Source of the DNA: Arthrobacter sp. SLBN-112
GTDB lineage: Bacteria > Actinomycetota > Actinomycetes > Actinomycetales > Micrococcaceae
Reading direction: 5' to 3'
Length of the DNA: 64,000 nt
Assembly: GCF_006715225.1 (NCBI RefSeq)
Contig: NZ_VFMU01000001.1
Span: 496,001-560,000 of the forward strand
The notes under the pieces were generated by a model, which worked only from the letters and a program-made list of their open reading frames with translations, did not search any database and had not been told where the DNA came from. Shown here piece by piece: positions 24,363-33,131 of this stretch. A program made the position numbers and the translations under genes. Numbering within the stretch: position 1 is the stretch's first letter; each line of letters opens with the position of its first letter.

Positions 24363-25910
24363 TTGAGTATCACCACAGCACCCACCTCATCCTCCGCGGC
24401 CACCGCCAGGGAAGTCCTGGACGCCGCCTTCCCCTGCGGCCTTGGCGCCTTCGTTGACGGCCGCGTCGCCACCGGCAGCGGAGACAGCATCACCCTCACC
24501 GCCGCCGCCACCGGCGAGCCCTTCGCCACCTACGCGGACCCTGGAGCCGAGGGTGCCAACGCCATCCTGGAAAGCGCGACGGCGGGAGCCGCCGTGTGGG
24601 GGCGGCTGAACGGCTTCGAGCGGGCCGCCATCCTCCGCAATGTCAGCCGCGCGGTGGAGCAGCATGCCGAGGAACTGGCCATCCTCGAATCGGCCACCAC
24701 CGGCAAGCCCATCCGCGACGCCCGTGCAGAAGCCGCCAAGGTGGCCGAAATGTTCGGCTATTACTCAGGCTGGGCGGACAAGCTCACAGGGCAGACCATT
24801 CCCGTCCCCGGCAACTGGCACACCTACACCGAGCGCGTGCCGTGGGGTGTCGTCGTCGCCATTACCCCCTGGAACGCTCCCCTGTTCACCGCCGGCTGGA
24901 ACTCCGCCGCCCCGCTCGCCGCGGGCAATGCCGTGATCATCAAGCCCAGCGAATTCACCCCCGCGTCCTCGGTCCGGCTCGCCCAGATCGCCCATGAAGC
25001 AGGACTGCCGGCAGGGGTCTTCAACGTTGCCGCCGGCCTGGGCCAGACGGTCGGGGCGGCATTGACCACGGACAATCGCGTGGGCAAGGTCAGCTTCATC
25101 GGCTCCGTCCCCACCGGCCGCCGCGTCGCCGTCGCCGCGGCCCAGGCCGGCATCCCGGCCCTGCTGGAACTTGGCGGCAAGAGCGCCAATATCGTCTTCG
25201 CCGACGCCGACCTGGACCGCGCCGCGGACGGCGCCGTCTCCGCCATCTTCTCCGGAGCGGGCCAGTCCTGCGTGGCCGGGTCCCGGCTCCTGGTGGAACG
25301 GAGCGTACACGCAGAATTCGTGGAGCTGGTGGCCGCCAGGGCAGCAAAGCTCCGCGTCGGTGACCCCCTCAGCGCTGACACCGAGGTAGGCCCCATCATC
25401 ACGCCACAGCAGTTCGCCACCGTCACCGGCCTGATCGAGGCAGGAATGGACGACGGCGGCCGTCGCCTCACCGGGGCCACATTGCCGGAGGCGCTGAGCG
25501 GCTCAGCCCTGAAGGGCGGGCACTGGGTGATGCCGACCCTGCTGGACGGCGTCACGCCCCAGAACCGGCTGGAAACCACCGAGGTCTTCGGCCCGGTGGT
25601 GGGCGCGGACGCGTTCGATACTGAAGCCGAGGCCATTGCCCGGGCCAACAACACCAGTTTCGGCCTGGCCGGCGCGGTATGGACTTCGGACGTTTCCCGC
25701 GCGCACCACGTGGCCCGCGAGGTCAAGGCCGGCACCTTCTGGATCAACTCCTACAAGACCATCCACGTGGCGGTGCCGTTCGGCGGCTTCGGAGATTCCG
25801 GCCACGGCCGTTCCTCCGGCCCGGGCGTGCTGGACGAGTACACGCAGACCAAGGCCGTCTGGGTGCCCACACGCGCCGCCGGTTCCCCCTTCCCGTCCCT
25901 GTCCTACTAG
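24363..25910 (+). CDS. NAD(P)-dependent aldehyde dehydrogenase
   Basis: Start is TTG 24363 with AAAGGA upstream (515 residues). The aldehyde dehydrogenase landmarks are complete: AITPWNAPLFTAGWN with the catalytic Asn, KPSEFTP, FIGSVPTGRRV (glycine loop), LELGGKSANIV with the general base Glu, GQSCVAGSRLLV with the nucleophile Cys, and EVFGPVVGADAFDTEAEAIARANNTSFGLAGAVWT. It belongs to the betaine-aldehyde/phenylacetaldehyde type with NAD specificity probable. In the operon it follows the HIBADH-like enzyme and precedes the M20 hydrolase; its TAG overlaps the next gene's AGGAG. Confidence 0.93.
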   Translation: MSITTAPTSSSAATAREVLDAAFPCGLGAFVDGRVATGSGDSITLTAAATGEPFATYADPGAEGANAILESATAGAAVWGRLNGFERAAILRNVSRAVEQHAEELAILESATTGKPIRDARAEAAKVAEMFGYYSGWADKLTGQTIPVPGNWHTYTERVPWGVVVAITPWNAPLFTAGWNSAAPLAAGNAVIIKPSEFTPASSVRLAQIAHEAGLPAGVFNVAAGLGQTVGAALTTDNRVGKVSFIGSVPTGRRVAVAAAQAGIPALLELGGKSANIVFADADLDRAADGAVSAIFSGAGQSCVAGSRLLVERSVHAEFVELVAARAAKLRVGDPLSADTEVGPIITPQQFATVTGLIEAGMDDGGRRLTGATLPEALSGSALKGGHWVMPTLLDGVTPQNRLETTEVFGPVVGADAFDTEAEAIARANNTSFGLAGAVWTSDVSRAHHVAREVKAGTFWINSYKTIHVAVPFGGFGDSGHGRSSGPGVLDEYTQTKAVWVPTRAAGSPFPSLSY

Positions 25911-25917
25911 GAGACCC

Positions 25918-27144
25918 ATGGAAACGACTGACACAACCCCCGCGGCCGGTGCGCTGCGCACTGCCCTGGCGGACGGCGTCGAACGCTGGAAACCCAAGGT
26001 GGAGGCGCTGGCCAAGGACATCCACGGTTTCAAGGAAGTCTCCTTCGAGGAGGTGAAGTCCGCGGAGGCCATCACCGCGCTGCTGGCCGAGGGCGGCTTC
26101 GACGTGGAGCACGGCACCAGCGGCCTGCCCACCGCCTTCACGGCGACTGCCGGCAGCGGCGACCTGGTGGTGGCGCTGTGCGTGGAGTACGACGCGCTGC
26201 CTGGTATCGGCCACGCCTGCGGGCACAACCTGATCGCCGGCGCGTCCGTGGCTGCGGCCCTGGCGCTGCAGCCGTACGTGGACCCGCTTGGCATCACGCT
26301 CAAGGCCATCGGCACCCCGGCGGAGGAGCACGGCGGCGGCAAGGCGCTGATGCTGGAGGAGGGAGCGTTCGACGGCGTGGGGCTGGCGTTGATGGTCCAC
26401 CCCGTCCAGGACGGGGTCACCTACAACCCGGCCGGCACCAGCGCCCAGGCTGTAGGCCGGTACAAGGCCACGTTCACCGGCAAGGCGGCCCACGCGGCGG
26501 CCGCCCCGCACATGGGCGTGAACGCCGCGGATGCGGCCGTGCTGAGCCAGGTGGCGATCGGCCTGTTGCGCCAGCAGATCCCGTCCGACCACCGGATCGC
26601 CTGCTTTGTGGCCGAGGCCGGGCACGTCACCAACATCATCCCGGAGAAGGCCGTGGTGGAGTTCGAGTGCCGTGCCTTCACCCTGCGCGAATTCGAGGCG
26701 CTGCTGGTGCGGGTGCGGCGCTGCTTTGAAGGCGCTGCGCTGGCAACCGGGACCACGCTCGCGTTCGAGGACACTGAGCCGCTGTATGAGCCGCTGATCC
26801 AGGACGACGACCTGGCAGCGCACTGGACCGCGGCGATGGGTGATTTTGGCAAGGACACCTCGCCCGCCGCGGGCCTCAGCGGCGGTTCCACTGACATGGG
26901 CAACATCTCCCAGGTCATCCCGTCCCTGCATCCGTGGCTGAGCATTCCGGGTGCGGACGTTCCCATCCATTCGCATGCGTTCGCCGCACTGGCGGACAGT
27001 CCACAGGCGTACGGGGTGATGTTCGAGGCCGGCACCGCGCTCGCCTGGACCGTTGCCGCGGCTGCCTCAACCCCCACCCAACGTCAACGCTTCACCCAAG
27101 CGGCGTACCGCCGTCGTACGTTCACCCAGGAAGGCGCATCATGA
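25918..27144 (+). CDS. M20-family amidohydrolase (AbgB-like)
   Basis: A 408-residue M20D-type zinc hydrolase. CVEYDALPGIGHACGHNLIAGASVAAALAL supplies the aspartate and histidine metal ligands, GTPAEEHGGGKALML the catalytic and metal Glu pair, and GKAAHAAAAPHMGVNAADA the dimerisation-domain histidine; IHSHAFAALADSP near the C-terminus gives the last ligand. Relatives split p-aminobenzoyl-glutamate or other N-acyl and short-peptide amides. GGAGACCC precedes the ATG, and the stop overlaps the permease ATG (ATGA). Together with that permease it suggests import of an amide followed by hydrolysis. Confidence 0.88.
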   Translation: METTDTTPAAGALRTALADGVERWKPKVEALAKDIHGFKEVSFEEVKSAEAITALLAEGGFDVEHGTSGLPTAFTATAGSGDLVVALCVEYDALPGIGHACGHNLIAGASVAAALALQPYVDPLGITLKAIGTPAEEHGGGKALMLEEGAFDGVGLALMVHPVQDGVTYNPAGTSAQAVGRYKATFTGKAAHAAAAPHMGVNAADAAVLSQVAIGLLRQQIPSDHRIACFVAEAGHVTNIIPEKAVVEFECRAFTLREFEALLVRVRRCFEGAALATGTTLAFEDTEPLYEPLIQDDDLAAHWTAAMGDFGKDTSPAAGLSGGSTDMGNISQVIPSLHPWLSIPGADVPIHSHAFAALADSPQAYGVMFEAGTALAWTVAAAASTPTQRQRFTQAAYRRRTFTQEGAS

Positions 27145-28526
27145 GCACTGTCAAATCAGCCCCGACCGATAAGGCCGGCACCAGGCTGACCATCCCCATC
27201 GCCGCGCTGGCGTTCGTGATTGCCCTCGCCGTGCAGTTCATTGGGCAGGCGAAGATCGACCTGGGCATCGGCGCCATCATCATTTTCCCCATGGTGTGGG
27301 GCCTGATCCTGGGCTTGCTGGTGTCCATCCAGAAGTTCAAGCCGCTGGGCATTGACCTGCAGCGGGTTGCGGCGGCGCTGGTGGGCGTGGCCGTGCTGCT
27401 GCTGGTGGCGCGGCTGGCATTCAACATCGGCCCCAGCCTGCCCACCCTGCTGAAGGCGGGTCCGGCGCTGCTGCTGCAGGAGGTGGGCCACCTGCTGGGC
27501 ACCATCGTGCTGGCGCTGCCGCTGGCCGTGCTGCTGCGGATGGGCAAGGCCACGGTGGGTGCCACGTTCTCGCTGGACCGTGAACCGTCCTTCGCAATGG
27601 TGTCCGAGAAGTACGGCCCGGACTCGGACCAGTACCGCGGCGTGCTGGCGATGTACGTGTTCGGGACGCTGTTCGGCGCCGTGTTCATTACGCTGCTGAC
27701 CTCGCTGGTGGCCAACTGGAAGATCTTTGATCCGCTGGCGCTGGCCATGGGTGCCGGCGTGGGGTCCGGTTCCATGATGGCTGCGTCCGTCGCGAGCATC
27801 ACCGCCGCCTACCCGGGCGACCAGGAAGCTGTCCTGGGCATGGCCGCCGTATCCAACCTGATCACCACGGTGCTGGGCGTGTACGTGGGCATTTATGTTG
27901 CGCTGCCGCTGGCGGACAAGTTCTACCGGGTGCTGACACGGAAGCAGGAGAGCCGGGAGGTTGTGGGTGCTGGCGCTGGTTCTGGCTCTCCTGCCGCTCC
28001 GGCCCGCAGCGCTGCCGATGTGGAGCGCGAGGCCGCGCAGGCGGAGGAGAACCGTCGGTTCCGTGAGCGGGTGGCCGAGTCCTCCGCGGCGATCAAGCTG
28101 CCGCTGTGGCTCTCACTGTCTGTGCTGACGGTTCTGGGTATCGGGACGGCGTCGATCGCAGCGAAGGGGTTCAGCCTGACCATCGTGCTGGGGTATGTGG
28201 TCCTGCTGGCGCTGGTCCTGGTGGGCATCGCGCTGGCGAAGGTTACCCGGAAGATCTCGGCGATCGTGTTCGTCACCACCATCGGCGCATACATTTCGAG
28301 CCCGTGGTTCTTTGGGGCCGAGGCGCTGAACGCGGCCGTCAAGACCGTGGACTTCCTGTCCATCGCCACGGTGATGCTGACCCTGGCCGGCCTGTCCCTG
28401 GGCAAGGACATCCCGCTGCTGAAGAACATCGGCTGGAAGATCATCCCGGTGGGGCTGGTGGCCATCACGGCTTCGTTCCTGCTGTCCACGGTGATCGCGG
28501 AGTTCGCGCTGGGGCTGTGGCACTGA
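27141..28526 (+). CDS. DUF3100 membrane protein, probable permease
   Basis: The 461-residue protein has about 11-12 hydrophobic helices in two halves joined by a charged, partly coiled linker (about 275-320, rich in Glu, Arg and Ala). SIQKFKPLGIDLQR, the GATFSLDREPSFAMVSEKYGPDSDQYRGVLAMYVFGT block and the glycine/methionine-rich AMGAGVGSGSMMAASVASI are typical of DUF3100. The family has no characterised member that I know of. Its place at the end of an operon with an M20 amidohydrolase mimics AbgB-AbgT, so transport of the hydrolase's substrate is the best guess. A repeat-family terminator with a T-run follows. Confidence 0.85.
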   Translation: MSTVKSAPTDKAGTRLTIPIAALAFVIALAVQFIGQAKIDLGIGAIIIFPMVWGLILGLLVSIQKFKPLGIDLQRVAAALVGVAVLLLVARLAFNIGPSLPTLLKAGPALLLQEVGHLLGTIVLALPLAVLLRMGKATVGATFSLDREPSFAMVSEKYGPDSDQYRGVLAMYVFGTLFGAVFITLLTSLVANWKIFDPLALAMGAGVGSGSMMAASVASITAAYPGDQEAVLGMAAVSNLITTVLGVYVGIYVALPLADKFYRVLTRKQESREVVGAGAGSGSPAAPARSAADVEREAAQAEENRRFRERVAESSAAIKLPLWLSLSVLTVLGIGTASIAAKGFSLTIVLGYVVLLALVLVGIALAKVTRKISAIVFVTTIGAYISSPWFFGAEALNAAVKTVDFLSIATVMLTLAGLSLGKDIPLLKNIGWKIIPVGLVAITASFLLSTVIAEFALGLWH

Positions 28527-28568
28527 GTTAGGTTTTGCGGGTCGCCGCTGTTGGGTGGCTAGGCGGAG

Positions 28569-28607
28569 CGGACGACGGCGGGTGGGTACCCGCCGTCGTC
28601 CGTTTTT
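28569..28607 (+). terminator. Repeat-family terminator, copy 6
   Basis: 15-bp stem CGGACGACGGCGGGT / ACCCGCCGTCGTCCG, loop GGGT, followed by TTTTTG: a canonical rho-independent terminator for the DUF3100 operon. Confidence 0.92.
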
Positions 28608-28818
28608 GTTCGCGCGTGGGATGGGGGGTTCATACTGACGTGCCTTGTACTTCCTGCCGTGGGCAAAACGTTCATCGCCGCCACGTGGCCTTGCGGTGAA
28701 CGGGAGGCAAATACGGAAGGGACCCGCCAGTTGCCCGGGAACAAACACTTGGCAAACTGCAGGCGAACACCCGGACGGAAAGCCCAATCCGCTACTGGCG
28801 GGTAGGAATACTCGAATC

Positions 28819-30468
28819 ATGAACACTTTCACTCGACGTCAAATGCTGAGATCCGCAGCGGTGGTTGCGGCAGCAGGAGGCAGTGGCTCGCTTTGGGCCG
28901 GGACCGCCGCTACCAGCGCCGCCGCTGGTACGGGGGCCTTCGCCCACGGTGTTGCCTCCGGCGACCCGTTCCCTGACAGCGTCCTGCTCTGGACCCGGAT
29001 CACGCCGTCCCCTGAAGCCCAGCCCGGCAGCGGAATGGGGCCAGAAGTCTCCGTGGGCTGGGAAGTAGCGGCTGATGCGGAGTTCAAGAAGGTAGTCGCC
29101 CGGGGCACCGCCAAAACCAGCCCGGCCAGGGACCATACGGTCAAGGTGATTGCGGCCCGGCTCTCCCCCGGCACGAGTTACTGGTACAGGTTCATCCTGG
29201 GGCAATCGGTTTCCCCCGTGGGCCGGACCCGGACAGCCCCTGCCACCGGAGCCCCCGTGGACCGGCTGAAGTTTGGCGTGGTGTCATGCGCCAACCTGCA
29301 GGCGGGCTATTTTTCCTCCTACCGCCACCTCGCCGCCTGCGGAGACCTCGACGCCGTGCTTCACCTCGGTGACTACCTCTACGAGTACGGCCCCGGCGAA
29401 TACCAGGCACGCGACATCGTGGTCCGTCCCCACGACCCCGCCCACGAAATGACGCAGCTCGCCCATTACCGCCGCCGGCATGCCCAGTACAAGACCGATC
29501 CGGACCTGCAATCGCTGCACGGCGCCGCGCCGTTTATCGTGACGTGGGACGACCACGAATCGGCCAACGACGCATGGAAGGGCGGCGCGGAAAACCATAT
29601 GGAGGGAACCGAGGGGGTGTGGACCGAACGTTTTGCCGCGGCACACCAGGCCTACGCCGAATGGATGCCGGTGCGCTACGAATCTGGCGGCCAGATCTAC
29701 CGGCGGCTGGATTTCGGATCCTTGGCCAGCTTGTCCATGCTCGACTTGCGCTCCTACCGCGACCATCAGGCCGCCAATGCTGCCGACCCGGCTGTCGACA
29801 GCCCGGACCGCAGCATCACGGGCGCCGCACAGATGGACTGGCTCCTCAGCAACCTCAAGTCCGGCGGCCCGCAGTGGAAGCTGGTCGGCAACCCGGTGAT
29901 GATCACGCCGGTGCGCGTCCCGTCAACGCTGAGCACCGCGGAACTGGGCGGGGTGCAGAAGCTAATGGGCGGAACCACCATCGACGGGGCCCAAATCAAT
30001 GTGGACCAATGGGACGGCTACGAGGCGGACCAGCACCGCGTCATCAGCCACCTGAGGGACAACGGGGTCAAAGACACCGTGTTCCTGACCGGCGACATCC
30101 ACTCAGGCTGGGCCTGCGACATCCCGGCCGATCCATCCACTTATCCCGTGACAGGGGATTCCGTGGCAGCTGAACTCGTCTGCACTTCAGTGACGAGTGA
30201 CAACCTGGACGACATCCTCAATGTGCCGCCCCGTACCGCCTCCGTCGCCGTCGAGAACGCCCTCAAGGGCGCCAACCCGCACGTGAAATACCTCGATTTC
30301 GACTCGCACGGCTATTCCGTCCTGGACGTCACGCCCGGCGGGGTGCGGATGGACTGGTACGTCCTCGCCGAGCGGACTGCCGCCGGCTCGGGATCCGCGC
30401 TGTCCACCTCGTTCAACGTCAAAGCCAGCACATGCAAAGTAACGCCGGCTTCGGGAGGCCTTTCATGA
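28819..30468 (+). CDS. Tat-exported PhoD-type alkaline phosphatase/phosphodiesterase
   Basis: PhoD enzymes hydrolyse phosphodiesters and monoesters outside the membrane with a Ca/Fe centre. Residues 1-35 are a Tat signal (TRRQMLRSAAVVAAAGG). The PhoD_N domain begins at FAHGVASGDPFPDSVLLWTRITP; the metallophosphatase domain shows FGVVSCANLQAGYFSSYRHLA, LHLGDYLYEYG, VTWDDHESANDAWKGGAENH and FLTGDIHSGWACD, all expected PhoD metal-site blocks. The protein of 549 residues is full length. Its stop overlaps the next gene's ATG. Two GTTCAT-type hexamers lie upstream (28628 and 28670) but not as a tandem Pho box. Confidence 0.93.
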   Translation: MNTFTRRQMLRSAAVVAAAGGSGSLWAGTAATSAAAGTGAFAHGVASGDPFPDSVLLWTRITPSPEAQPGSGMGPEVSVGWEVAADAEFKKVVARGTAKTSPARDHTVKVIAARLSPGTSYWYRFILGQSVSPVGRTRTAPATGAPVDRLKFGVVSCANLQAGYFSSYRHLAACGDLDAVLHLGDYLYEYGPGEYQARDIVVRPHDPAHEMTQLAHYRRRHAQYKTDPDLQSLHGAAPFIVTWDDHESANDAWKGGAENHMEGTEGVWTERFAAAHQAYAEWMPVRYESGGQIYRRLDFGSLASLSMLDLRSYRDHQAANAADPAVDSPDRSITGAAQMDWLLSNLKSGGPQWKLVGNPVMITPVRVPSTLSTAELGGVQKLMGGTTIDGAQINVDQWDGYEADQHRVISHLRDNGVKDTVFLTGDIHSGWACDIPADPSTYPVTGDSVAAELVCTSVTSDNLDDILNVPPRTASVAVENALKGANPHVKYLDFDSHGYSVLDVTPGGVRMDWYVLAERTAAGSGSALSTSFNVKASTCKVTPASGGLS

Positions 30469-31739
30469 GCTCATCAACCCATCCGACGACGCCGGGACGC
30501 CGGCAGTTCCTGAAGCTCGCCGCTGCAGGAGGTGCCGCCGTCGTGCTATCCGCCGCCCCAGGGACGGCCTGGGCCGCACCCGCGGCCGAACGGACGCGGA
30601 GCTACGTGCTGGTGGTGGACGGCTGCCGGCCTGACGAGATCTCCACCACGCTGACTCCGCGGCTGGCCGGGCTCCGGGCCGGCGGCACCAACTTCCCGGC
30701 AGCCCGGTCCCTCCCCGTTATGGAGACCATTCCCAACCACGTGATGATGATGACGGGAATCCGTCCGGACCGCTCCGGCGTCCCTGCCAACTCCATCTTC
30801 GACCGCGGGGAAAATGTGGTCCGCGACCTCGACCGGCCCACCGACCTGCGTTTTCCAACCATCCTGGAGCGTCTGCAGGAACGCGGACTGACCACGGGGT
30901 CGGTACTCAGCAAGAAGTACCTTTACGGTATTTTCGGAACCCGGGCCAGTTACCGCTGGGAACCCCAGCCACTCCTCCCGGTGACCGGCCATGCTCCCGA
31001 TGTGGCCACTATGGACGCCCTGCTGGCGATGGTCAGCGGCCCGGACCCGGACTTCGTGTTCACCAACCTGGGCGATATAGACCGGGTAGGGCACTCCGAC
31101 ATCACCGGCACCACTCTGCGCGCGGCACGTGAGGCCGCACTGGTAAATACGGACCAGCAGGTGGGCCGCTTCATTGACCACCTCAAGAGCACCGGAAAGT
31201 GGGAATCGAGCGTGATCATGGTGCTTGCCGACCACTCCATGGACTGGTCCATTCCAACCAACGTGGTTTCCGTCGACCTGATCCTGGAGTCCCGCCCCGA
31301 CCTCCAGGCCAGCATCAGGATTGCCCAAAATGGAGGGGCGGATCTGCTCTACTGGACCGGCCCCGAAGAGGATCGCCCTGCGGGACTGGCCGCAGTGGAA
31401 CAGCTCGTGAGTGCGCATGAGGGCGTCCTGTCCGTGAACAAGCCCGGAACCCTCCGTCTCGGGGCAGAGGCGGGAGACCTGGTGGCATACTGCGGCGCGG
31501 GCTGGCGCTTCTCCGATCCCTACGCAGCCTCAAATCCGATTCCCGGCAACCACGGACATCCCGTCACGGAACCTATCCCCTTCTTCATTTCCGGCGGCAG
31601 CCCGAAGGTAGTCACCGGGGTTTCATCGGATCCGGCCAGGACTGCCGACGTAGCGCCGACCATTGGCGCGATCTACGGACTCAACGCACCCCCCGGCGGC
31701 TATGACGGAGCTTCCCGGGCAGGAGCACTTCGGCTTTGA
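30465..31739 (+). CDS. Tat-exported alkaline phosphatase / nucleotide pyrophosphatase-type phosphodiesterase
   Basis: The 424-residue protein has a Tat signal (GRRQFLKLAAAGG) and an alkaline-phosphatase-superfamily domain of the NPP type: YVLVVDGCRPDEIS holds the first metal Asp, RSLPVMETIPNHVMMMTG supplies the nucleophile Thr with its conserved Asn, and FTNLGDIDRVGHSD and LADHSMD hold the remaining Asp/His ligands; GNHGHPVTE gives the last His. Such enzymes cleave phosphodiesters and nucleotides. GGGAGG lies six bases before the ATG, and four bases overlap the phoD-type gene, so the two are a unit for extracellular phosphate-ester use. Confidence 0.88.
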   Translation: MSSSTHPTTPGRRQFLKLAAAGGAAVVLSAAPGTAWAAPAAERTRSYVLVVDGCRPDEISTTLTPRLAGLRAGGTNFPAARSLPVMETIPNHVMMMTGIRPDRSGVPANSIFDRGENVVRDLDRPTDLRFPTILERLQERGLTTGSVLSKKYLYGIFGTRASYRWEPQPLLPVTGHAPDVATMDALLAMVSGPDPDFVFTNLGDIDRVGHSDITGTTLRAAREAALVNTDQQVGRFIDHLKSTGKWESSVIMVLADHSMDWSIPTNVVSVDLILESRPDLQASIRIAQNGGADLLYWTGPEEDRPAGLAAVEQLVSAHEGVLSVNKPGTLRLGAEAGDLVAYCGAGWRFSDPYAASNPIPGNHGHPVTEPIPFFISGGSPKVVTGVSSDPARTADVAPTIGAIYGLNAPPGGYDGASRAGALRL

Positions 31740-31745
31740 CCGGCT

Positions 31746-31787
31746 GACGGCATGGCACGCGGCTGCACAGCCGCGTGCCATGCCGTC
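31746..31787. terminator. Perfect 19-bp hairpin between convergent genes
   Basis: Arms at 31746-31764 and 31769-31787 are fully complementary around a GCAC loop. The right arm covers the first two bases of the acyl-CoA dehydrogenase stop codon. Serves both convergent units. Confidence 0.9.
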
Positions 31788-32973
31788 ACTCCTGGCGGAA
31801 CGCCGATATGCCCGTGATCCGTTGGCCCAGGATAAGTGTGTGGACCTCGTCGGTACCTTCATAGGTGCGCACTGACTCAAGGTTGTTCGCGTGCCGCAGC
31901 GGCGAGTAGTCCAGGGTGATGCCGTTGCCGCCAAGGATGGTGCGCGCTTCGCGGCAGATGGCAATGGCCTCGCGGACGTTGTTCAGCTTTCCCACGGAGA
32001 TCTGCACAGGCTCCAGCGTCCCGGCGTCCTTCAGACGGCCGGTATGAAGTGCCAGCAGGGTCCCCTTTTGAATTTCCAGCATCATATTCACCAGCTTTTC
32101 CTGCGTGAGCTGGTAGCCGGCAAGGGGCTTTCCGAACTGGAGCCGGTCCCGTGCGTACGCCAGGGCGGCCTCATAGGAGTCCCGCGCGGCGCCAATAGCG
32201 CCCCAGATAATCCCGTAGCGGGCTTCGTTAAGGCAGGAGAAGGGGCCCCTGAGTCCCCGCGCGCCGGGCAGGAGCGCCGTGGCTGGCACCCGGACCTCAT
32301 CGAGGCTGATGTCACATTGGATTGAGGCCCGCATCGACAGCTTCGAGCTGATCGGCGTCGCGGTGAAGCCGGGGGTGTCCGTCGGGACAATGAACCCGCG
32401 GATACCGTCCGCGGTATTGGCCCAGATGACCGCGATCTGCGCCACGGAGGCAAGGCCAATCCAACGCTTTGCACCCGTAATGACCCAGCCACCATCCCCG
32501 TCGGGTGCGGCGAAAGTTGCCATGCTGGAGGGATCCGAACCGGCAGTGGGCTCCGTGAGCCCGAAGCACCCGATCTTCTCGCCCCGCGCCATGGCTGGCA
32601 GGTGCTCGTTCCGCTGCTCCTCGGACCCCCACTTGTGAATGGCACTCATGGCCAGGGACCCCTGGACACTGACGAACGTCCGAAGTCCTGAATCCCCGGC
32701 TTCCAATTCCATGGCAGCGAGGCCGTATTCGACTGCGCTGCGGCCAGGGCAGCCGTAGCCCTTCAGGTGCATCCCGAGAACCCCCAGCTTCCCAAGTTCG
32801 GGAACAAGTTCGAGCGGGAAGTGCGCGTCCTCGTACCAGCCGGCGATGTTGGGCCGGATCCGTTCATCCACAAAGTCCCGGACAGAGTCGCGCAACTGCA
32901 GCTCCCCCGGGGTCAGGAGGCTGTCGAGGTTCAGCACATCGTCGAGTACCAGGGCGGGGGCAGTTACGGTCAC
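31786..32973 (-). CDS. Acyl-CoA dehydrogenase, glutaryl-CoA dehydrogenase-like
   Basis: FAD flavoprotein of 395 residues with the standard acyl-CoA dehydrogenase domains. CFGLTEPTAGSDPSSM and WVITGAKRWIGLAS bind FAD and substrate; the C-terminal RHANNLESVRTYEGTDEVHTLILGQRITGISAF closely follows glutaryl-CoA dehydrogenase, with the catalytic base Glu in YEGT. The branch acts on dicarboxylyl-CoA esters. AGGAG stands eight bases before the GTG start. It lies downstream of the LysR gene on the same strand and is paired functionally with the cluster on the other side, which holds a second enzyme of the same type. Confidence 0.9.
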   Translation of the reverse strand: MTVTAPALVLDDVLNLDSLLTPGELQLRDSVRDFVDERIRPNIAGWYEDAHFPLELVPELGKLGVLGMHLKGYGCPGRSAVEYGLAAMELEAGDSGLRTFVSVQGSLAMSAIHKWGSEEQRNEHLPAMARGEKIGCFGLTEPTAGSDPSSMATFAAPDGDGGWVITGAKRWIGLASVAQIAVIWANTADGIRGFIVPTDTPGFTATPISSKLSMRASIQCDISLDEVRVPATALLPGARGLRGPFSCLNEARYGIIWGAIGAARDSYEAALAYARDRLQFGKPLAGYQLTQEKLVNMMLEIQKGTLLALHTGRLKDAGTLEPVQISVGKLNNVREAIAICREARTILGGNGITLDYSPLRHANNLESVRTYEGTDEVHTLILGQRITGISAFRQE

Positions 32974-33103
32974 GATTGGTTCTCCTGGAGTTCAAGGGGC
33001 GGGTTGGCGGCGGTCCTGGCGTGACTGGCACTGGACCGCCGGCGATCTCCGACCACTGTGCCAGTCCGATTGCGGCAGATCCAATACCAAATAATGATTC
33101 CGC

Positions 33104-33122
33104 TGATGCCCGATATGCATCA
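33104..33122. promoter_or_regulatory. Inverted repeat upstream of the GcdH-like gene
   Basis: TGATGC-N7-GCATCA, a 19-bp dyad containing a T-N11-A core, in the 158-bp gap between the LysR stop and the GcdH-like start. A candidate LysR binding site. Confidence 0.45.
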
Positions 33123-33131
33123 ATGGGCAGC

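Noticed and set aside
28628..28680. Pho box before the phosphatase pair
   Set aside because: Two GTTCAT-type hexamers are present but 42 bp apart, not as the adjacent 11-bp repeats bound by PhoP.
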